17,481 nt of DNA from NCBI GenBank assembly GCA_045543455.1, contig JAZQMK010000097.1:1-17481 (forward strand), given 5' to 3'. A program made the position numbers and the translations under genes. The notes beneath the pieces were generated by a model. It was not told the DNA's origin. It saw only the letters and a list, made by a program, of their open reading frames with translations, and ran no database searches. This DNA is from SIG291 sp045543455 (GTDB lineage Bacteria > Bacillota > Clostridia > Lachnospirales > Lachnospiraceae). Numbering within the stretch: position 1 is the first letter of the stretch; every line of letters begins with the position of its first letter. Positions 12,689-17,481 of the stretch are shown one piece after another.

Positions 12689-15076
12689 ATGGTAAGACTA
12701 AAGAAAATCGTTGCATTTCTACTAAGTGTAGTATTATTGCTACAGTATATGCCAACACATACAGTTAATGCAACAACGGTTAATGAAGCAGAAAATTCAC
12801 AAGTAAGTAGAGTAGCACAAGACACTATATATGATGGAGTATATATAGAAGATGTAGAATTAAAAGGCCACACAAAAAGGTTAAAAGAAAAAGAAGACTT
12901 AAATACATATGTATTTGAAAATGCAGATGGAACTAATACTTTATATATGATGGATGAAAATGTAAAGTACAAAACAGCAAGTGGCAAAGTCAAAGACAAG
13001 AATATAAACCTTAAGAAAATATATGGTGGATATTCGGTATCTGATAATGAATATTCTTTGCAAATACCAAATGGAATAAAAGAAGGTATAAGCTTTGGAT
13101 ATAAAGACAGTCAGATAAGATTAATACCACAGGATATTGATTCAAGCGATGTTATAAAGAATGTAGAACTTAAAAATAATGCTGTTACATATAAAAATAT
13201 ATATGGAGAAGGTATAGATTTAAGATATACACCATTATTAGATGGTGTAAAAGAAGATATAATTCTAGGCGAATATACACAAAAGAATAGCTTTGAATTT
13301 ATCTTATATAGTGATGGAAAAGATATCTATAATGATAACGGCAGATATTATTTAGCAGATACAGCAGATGCAACAGATAAAATATATCTTGGCAATGTAA
13401 TTATGTATGATGCTGTAGGAAGACCTGAAGAAGGCGAATTAGAGGTAGAGGCTATTAAACGAACTGAAAGTTATAAGATAACAATAAAAGTAAGTGATGA
13501 ATATTTATCGGATGATTTGACTGTATATCCTGTTACTATAGATCCGACAATTAAGGTAGAGCCAATATATGATTCGTCCAGAACAGGTGGAGCGATAGAA
13601 GATTGCCCAGTGTATTCAGGAAGAAAAGATAGCAATCATGGAACCTATTATTTTAATAGAGTAAGTTGTTATAATGATAGCTACGGAACAGGAAGAACCG
13701 CAATGAAATTTAAACTTGATGGCTTAGTAACAAGTAGCGGATTTACTTATGATTCATTAAAGATAAATGATATAATAAGTGCAAAGTTATATTTGAAAGA
13801 AGGTTCAGGAACCGCATCAAGAAATATAGAAATGTATGCACTACCAAGCAATATATCTTGGACAGAAACAACTCTTACTTGGGGGGATCTTGCTTCTGTT
13901 GCACTAACAGAGAATAATCGTATAACAACCAGTGCAATGGCAAGTAATGCTACATGTGTTTTTGATATAACTTCATATATACAGATGTGTAAAAAAGGTA
14001 CATGCTCATTAAGTAATGGTGTTCTTTTAAAAGATGAAATTGAAGATAAGGATAATCCTATAAATAAGAGTTTTGTATCAGCTGAATATACAACAAGTGG
14101 GTACAGACCATATATACAAATACAGTATTATGAGAATAGTGTAAATGCAGAACGAGATAGTGGTACATATTTTATAAGAAATGTTAGTTCTAAAAAATGT
14201 TTTGCATTAGTGCCTGATGATGAGAGCGGAGATGATGCATTAGGACAGTTAGATTACAGCAAGAATGAAGGTGCGATTAGATGGTCATTGGTTACAGCGG
14301 ATAATGACTATTATTATATAAAAAGAGGTTCTAATACATACCTAAGTGTATCGTTAACAGGTTCTGATGTTGAATTAGATTGGTCATCAACAGTACCGGA
14401 AGATTCGAGATATTTGTGGAAATTAAAAAATACTGCAGCAGGTAATTTGAGAATAGTATCAAAGTACAATGAAAGTGAAGAAAAAGTATTAATGATAAAT
14501 TCAAATAATATATGTTGCGCAGATTATTCGGAAGATACTACATATACTGATGAATGGAGAATAGATGCGTATATACCTGTTTCTGGAGCACCTATTAATG
14601 ATGGATATGTTTGGAATGATTCGGGTGCGGCTAACTGTTATATGTATGCATTTAATATGAAGGAAAATCCAATTGATTCAGGTAATGGTTTTATTCATCC
14701 AGGAGAGATTTCAGAAAGGACCTTTAAACATAAAGATATAAGTGTTGCTTTGATTAGTGAATATACATTATTAGATTCAGAAGAAAAATTCACATTTAGA
14801 AACATAGGAAAGTTTGAAAGTTGTGCTATTGGAGAATATAAAGTAGCTTTAGTTATTGATCCTGGAAAGGATTATCATTGGTATCGTCAGAATGTAGATG
14901 GAACTTGGTCACATAAACCAGGTAGCAATAATGCTATTATTAAAGATAGCAGTGAAATAGCTATATTAGACCCAGAATATGCAAATAGACATAATGGTTT
15001 CGGTAATAATTATTACATATTTGGTGGATTTTATGCAGTTACACCGTTTACAATAAGTGAGGAGGACTTACAATGA
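12689..15076 (+). CDS. Large secreted protein: DNRLRE-like, ricin-type trefoil and C-terminal Cys/His domain
   Basis: A 795-residue exported protein. The start at 12689 is chosen for its AGGAGG seven bases upstream; an in-frame ATG at 12671 precedes that site. A signal peptide ends near VNA (26-28). Residues 40-285 are beta-rich without a named match. Residues about 290-480 resemble the DNRLRE module found in RHS and wall-associated proteins: NHGTYYFNR, AMKFKLDGL, ISAKLYL, SWTETTLTWGDL. Residues about 491-628 look like a ricin-type beta-trefoil (GTYFIRNVSSKKCFAL, YYYIKRG, LRIVSKY). The C-terminal domain (about 635-790) has NCYMYAFN with Cys650, DYHWYRQ with His730 and WSHKPG with His742, suggesting a papain-like cysteine hydrolase or toxin. 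It overlaps the next gene by ATGA. The modular surface/effector reading is inference. Confidence 0.75.
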   Translation: MVRLKKIVAFLLSVVLLLQYMPTHTVNATTVNEAENSQVSRVAQDTIYDGVYIEDVELKGHTKRLKEKEDLNTYVFENADGTNTLYMMDENVKYKTASGKVKDKNINLKKIYGGYSVSDNEYSLQIPNGIKEGISFGYKDSQIRLIPQDIDSSDVIKNVELKNNAVTYKNIYGEGIDLRYTPLLDGVKEDIILGEYTQKNSFEFILYSDGKDIYNDNGRYYLADTADATDKIYLGNVIMYDAVGRPEEGELEVEAIKRTESYKITIKVSDEYLSDDLTVYPVTIDPTIKVEPIYDSSRTGGAIEDCPVYSGRKDSNHGTYYFNRVSCYNDSYGTGRTAMKFKLDGLVTSSGFTYDSLKINDIISAKLYLKEGSGTASRNIEMYALPSNISWTETTLTWGDLASVALTENNRITTSAMASNATCVFDITSYIQMCKKGTCSLSNGVLLKDEIEDKDNPINKSFVSAEYTTSGYRPYIQIQYYENSVNAERDSGTYFIRNVSSKKCFALVPDDESGDDALGQLDYSKNEGAIRWSLVTADNDYYYIKRGSNTYLSVSLTGSDVELDWSSTVPEDSRYLWKLKNTAAGNLRIVSKYNESEEKVLMINSNNICCADYSEDTTYTDEWRIDAYIPVSGAPINDGYVWNDSGAANCYMYAFNMKENPIDSGNGFIHPGEISERTFKHKDISVALISEYTLLDSEEKFTFRNIGKFESCAIGEYKVALVIDPGKDYHWYRQNVDGTWSHKPGSNNAIIKDSSEIAILDPEYANRHNGFGNNYYIFGGFYAVTPFTISEEDLQ

Positions 15077-15936
15077 AAAAATCAATGTTATACATATGTA
15101 TATTATCAATAATGGTATTGTTAGTTGCTTGCAAGAACAAAAATACTACATCTATTAATACAACCAGTACAACTACAGAGTTGGCGGCTACTGCGGAAGA
15201 GGAAAAGGGCATATATTTAGGGATGAAATCAGATGAATTTTTAGCTTTATTGAGAAATGATGCTAAAAAGTGTAGAACATATATAGATTATAAGCGTATT
15301 GGTTTTTGTGATGGCACGGATAGTGTAATAGCGATATTTGATAAGTCGATATCAAATGGTGGTAAAATAATTGAAATTAAACGATTTAAACAGCCTACAA
15401 AACCAGTAAAAGCAACTGATTTAAAAGAAAATATGAATATATATGAAGTTATAGAGATTATAGGAATAGAAGATATTTATATTACGAGTGGGAATTTTGT
15501 GACAGAAATATATGCAATGTTAGAAGAAGATAAACTATATTATGCTTCTTGTGATACGGACATAAATCTTGAAGGTAATGTTTTAACGTTTCAGGAGTAT
15601 TGTGGTAAGAAACCATTTTTAATATGGAAAGACAAAGTATTACAAGAATGTGAAGAAGATGATGGTACAGATACTAGTATGGATATTAGTTTAGCTGCAG
15701 AAGCAAAAACGTATAAAGATGTTGTTGCAGCATTAGGAAAACCACAAAGATGCACGGACTGGAATATGTATTCAATCATTTTGGAATGGGATATTGCAAA
15801 AGGCGATGTTATATATGAAATAGAATTTTCTAATAGTAATAATTTTGAAGAAGCTTTAGGTCAGGAAGTAGAAATACTAAAGATTGAAGGTCAACAAATA
15901 AAATATCTTAATGGCAATTGGCTAAATGTACAATAA
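15073..15936 (+). CDS. Lipoprotein with BLIP/BamE-like repeat units, possible partner or immunity protein
   Basis: A 287-residue lipoprotein with a signal ending LVAC (Cys20) and a Thr/Ser-rich linker. Up to three related units follow: GIYLGMKSDEFLALL then a hydrophobic strand pair; ENMNIYEVIEIIG then ITSGNFVTEIYAML; and TYKDVVAALGKPQR then MYSIILEWDI...VIYEIEF. The pattern of a helix with a G-M/K-x3 turn followed by paired beta strands is that of BLIP/BamE (SmpA/OmlA)-type domains, some of which inhibit proteins. Its ATG overlaps the stop of the large secreted protein by four bases and has a strong GGAGG (15061-15065), implying coupled, balanced synthesis. A role as inhibitor, immunity protein or anchor of the secreted protein is inference from this coupling; a stand-alone surface role is equally possible. 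Confidence 0.68.
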   Translation: MKKSMLYICILSIMVLLVACKNKNTTSINTTSTTTELAATAEEEKGIYLGMKSDEFLALLRNDAKKCRTYIDYKRIGFCDGTDSVIAIFDKSISNGGKIIEIKRFKQPTKPVKATDLKENMNIYEVIEIIGIEDIYITSGNFVTEIYAMLEEDKLYYASCDTDINLEGNVLTFQEYCGKKPFLIWKDKVLQECEEDDGTDTSMDISLAAEAKTYKDVVAALGKPQRCTDWNMYSIILEWDIAKGDVIYEIEFSNSNNFEEALGQEVEILKIEGQQIKYLNGNWLNVQ

Positions 15937-15996
15937 TAGTAGCTATTATTAGCACAAATTATATAGCGTAAGTCATTATCGTAGGGAGGTATTACA

Positions 15997-17427
15997 ATGA
16001 CAAAAAGAACAATATCATTTTTATTAACAATACTAATACTACTTTGTTCTGTAGCCTGCAAAAAACAGGAAACTAGCACTAATACAACGACTGAGGCTGC
16101 TAAGATAGAAAAACCAAAATCCATTACAGTAATGTGGGACGATACTATGCCTACTGATGATGGCAAAGCAGAAACATTTGCTAAAGAGCTTAGTAAGGAA
16201 CTAGGTATAGAAATACGATTAATTACTCCTAATAATGCATCATATTATGATGTGCTAGAATCAAGCTTTGCTTCAGAAACAGTACCGGATGTGTTTGTGT
16301 TGTCAGCGGATAAATATGTTCATTATGCAAAAACAGGTGCATTATGGGATATGAAGGAAGCGTGGGATAATTCGGAACTTAAAGCGTCAGGACGATTAAA
16401 AGATTGGGCAATTAACAGACTCTCAACACTTGAGATAGAAGGTAAAGATAAAAGAAAGGGTATGTATGGATTTTCAATAGAGAGAGGTTATGCGAATGCT
16501 ACAATTGTGCGAACTGCATGGTTAGAAGAATGTAATTTAAATCCTCCAAAGAATTATGAAGAATTTTTGAATATGTGTAATGCTTTTAGAGATAAATATA
16601 GCTGCGAACCAATGTTTACAATGCCTTCTTTAGAGTATGCTGTGGAATTTTCACAAGGAGCAAATTTGGATTTTTGCAAAAATGCAGAAGGAAAATGGGT
16701 GGATGGTTTTGCAGAGCAAAAAACAAAAGATGCATTTTTGAGAACCCAGAAAGCTAATCAGGCAGGATTGTTAAAACCTTATTATGGAGGTATGGGAGAA
16801 AAAAATGACTTTGCTGCTGGCGATTATGGTATAAGAATGGTAGATTATGACGGTCTTATGAGTATTGTAAAAAGGTTTGAAACAGAAAATATATCAGATA
16901 GTAGAATTACCATATTAGAGCCAATTAATGAGACTGGATGCTATTATGAAAAACAGTCGTATGTACTGGCGATATCTAATAAAGTACAAAATCCTGAAGG
17001 GATTTTCAAGTATTTTATAGAGCCAATATATGATGGGGGAAAGGTTCAAAGTTTGTGGACCTATGGTGTACAAGGCGTTCATTGGGATTATAAAGATGGC
17101 AATTTAGAAGGATATAATGTTATAAATCCTATGTTGTCGCTTGGAAGGATAGATGCAGATAAGGATCCTGCAAAAGCTTCAAAAACACCTGCTGTGCCGG
17201 AAATAGTAGAAAAATTTAATGAGGTGCTAAATAAATCAGGAAAGACAGAACCTGTAATGTATGATAATAGTGGAATTAAAGACTATATTGATAGAATCAA
17301 TGAAAGTCGTAACAGGTTATATACTGATGTTGTAGCTAATGGTAAGAGTATAGAAGATGCATACAAAGAATATGATGTAGCTGTAGGACAGTATGTAGAA
17401 GAATGTTTACGTATATTAAATGAATAG
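15997..17427 (+). CDS. Extracellular solute-binding lipoprotein (family 1, ABC type)
   Basis: A 476-residue lipoprotein of the family 1 ABC solute-binding class (sugar or glycan/LipO-like). The signal ends CSVAC with Cys21. The periplasmic-binding fold is supported by ITVMWDDTMP at the start of lobe one, VPDVFVLSADKYVHYAKTG (the usual P-D-x-x family motif), GMYGFSIERGYANATIVRTAWLEECNLNPPKNYEEFL, and a C-terminal helical part ending in VGQYVEECLRIL. GGGAGG lies eight bases before the start. It is 60 bp downstream of the lipoprotein gene with no terminator between, so probably the same transcript. No permease or ATPase gene follows in the window, which ends 54 bases later. The ligand is unknown; sugars or oligosaccharides are typical. 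Confidence 0.85.
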   Translation: MTKRTISFLLTILILLCSVACKKQETSTNTTTEAAKIEKPKSITVMWDDTMPTDDGKAETFAKELSKELGIEIRLITPNNASYYDVLESSFASETVPDVFVLSADKYVHYAKTGALWDMKEAWDNSELKASGRLKDWAINRLSTLEIEGKDKRKGMYGFSIERGYANATIVRTAWLEECNLNPPKNYEEFLNMCNAFRDKYSCEPMFTMPSLEYAVEFSQGANLDFCKNAEGKWVDGFAEQKTKDAFLRTQKANQAGLLKPYYGGMGEKNDFAAGDYGIRMVDYDGLMSIVKRFETENISDSRITILEPINETGCYYEKQSYVLAISNKVQNPEGIFKYFIEPIYDGGKVQSLWTYGVQGVHWDYKDGNLEGYNVINPMLSLGRIDADKDPAKASKTPAVPEIVEKFNEVLNKSGKTEPVMYDNSGIKDYIDRINESRNRLYTDVVANGKSIEDAYKEYDVAVGQYVEECLRILNE

Positions 17428-17481
17428 AATTTTATGAAATGTCAAGCCTAAGAAAATAGGCTCTATAATAAATGTTGGGGT

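Noticed and set aside
17445..17462. AGCCTA/TAGGCT hairpin after the solute-binding protein gene as terminator
   Set aside because: The stem is only six pairs and no T-run follows; the window ends too soon to judge.
1..17481. CRISPR arrays, tRNA or rRNA genes, intact transposase genes
   Set aside because: No regularly spaced direct repeats with spacers, no recognisable tRNA or rRNA sequence, and no transposase or integrase-like protein seen on either strand.

Overview
The window looks like a chromosomal segment of a low-GC, Gram-positive anaerobe of the Clostridia, most likely a Lachnospiraceae-type gut bacterium. The support is AT-rich sequence, A/T-ending codons, strong GGAGG-type ribosome binding sites, near-consensus sigma-A promoters, several lipoproteins with Firmicutes lipoboxes, a reverse rubrerythrin next to a PerR-type regulator, and a hexameric NADP-type glutamate dehydrogenase. 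The family assignment is inference from protein character, not a database match.

Layout. Positions 1-231 hold no convincing gene, only a long imperfect hairpin and a tandem extragenic repeat. Next is a hemolysin III-family membrane protein (minus), divergent from a three-gene operon of an AAC(3)-fold acetyltransferase and two overlapping small membrane proteins (1084-2645). A bidirectional terminator separates these from an oxidative-stress pair on the minus strand: reverse rubrerythrin and PerR. Both promoters are well formed and overlap PerR-like operators. From 3932 to 8152 lie three paralogous lipoproteins of trigger-factor/FKBP type: one with a complete prolyl-isomerase domain, one with a degenerate domain and one with none. 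An apbE flavin transferase on the minus strand is embedded among them and overlaps the middle one tail to tail. After a terminator and a GC-rich structured island come a methyltransferase, azlD and azlC (minus), a six-helix membrane protein (plus) and gdhA (plus) with clear promoter and terminator.

From 12231 to the end the character changes. A 440-bp non-coding stretch with 20-bp-phased repeats and a perfect 10-3-10 palindrome leads into an apparent operon. It encodes a large secreted protein (signal peptide, DNRLRE-like region, ricin-type beta-trefoil, and a C-terminal domain with conserved-looking Cys and His), a translationally coupled lipoprotein built of BLIP/BamE-like units, and an extracellular solute-binding lipoprotein. 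The first two resemble an exported effector or enzyme with a cell-surface partner and are the best candidate here for an undescribed system.

How the genes work together. The PerR/rubrerythrin pair is a peroxide response module. The foldase lipoproteins and ApbE all act outside the membrane on exported proteins. AzlCD would export branched-chain amino acids and GdhA would assimilate ammonium. The final operon is surface and exoprotein biology.
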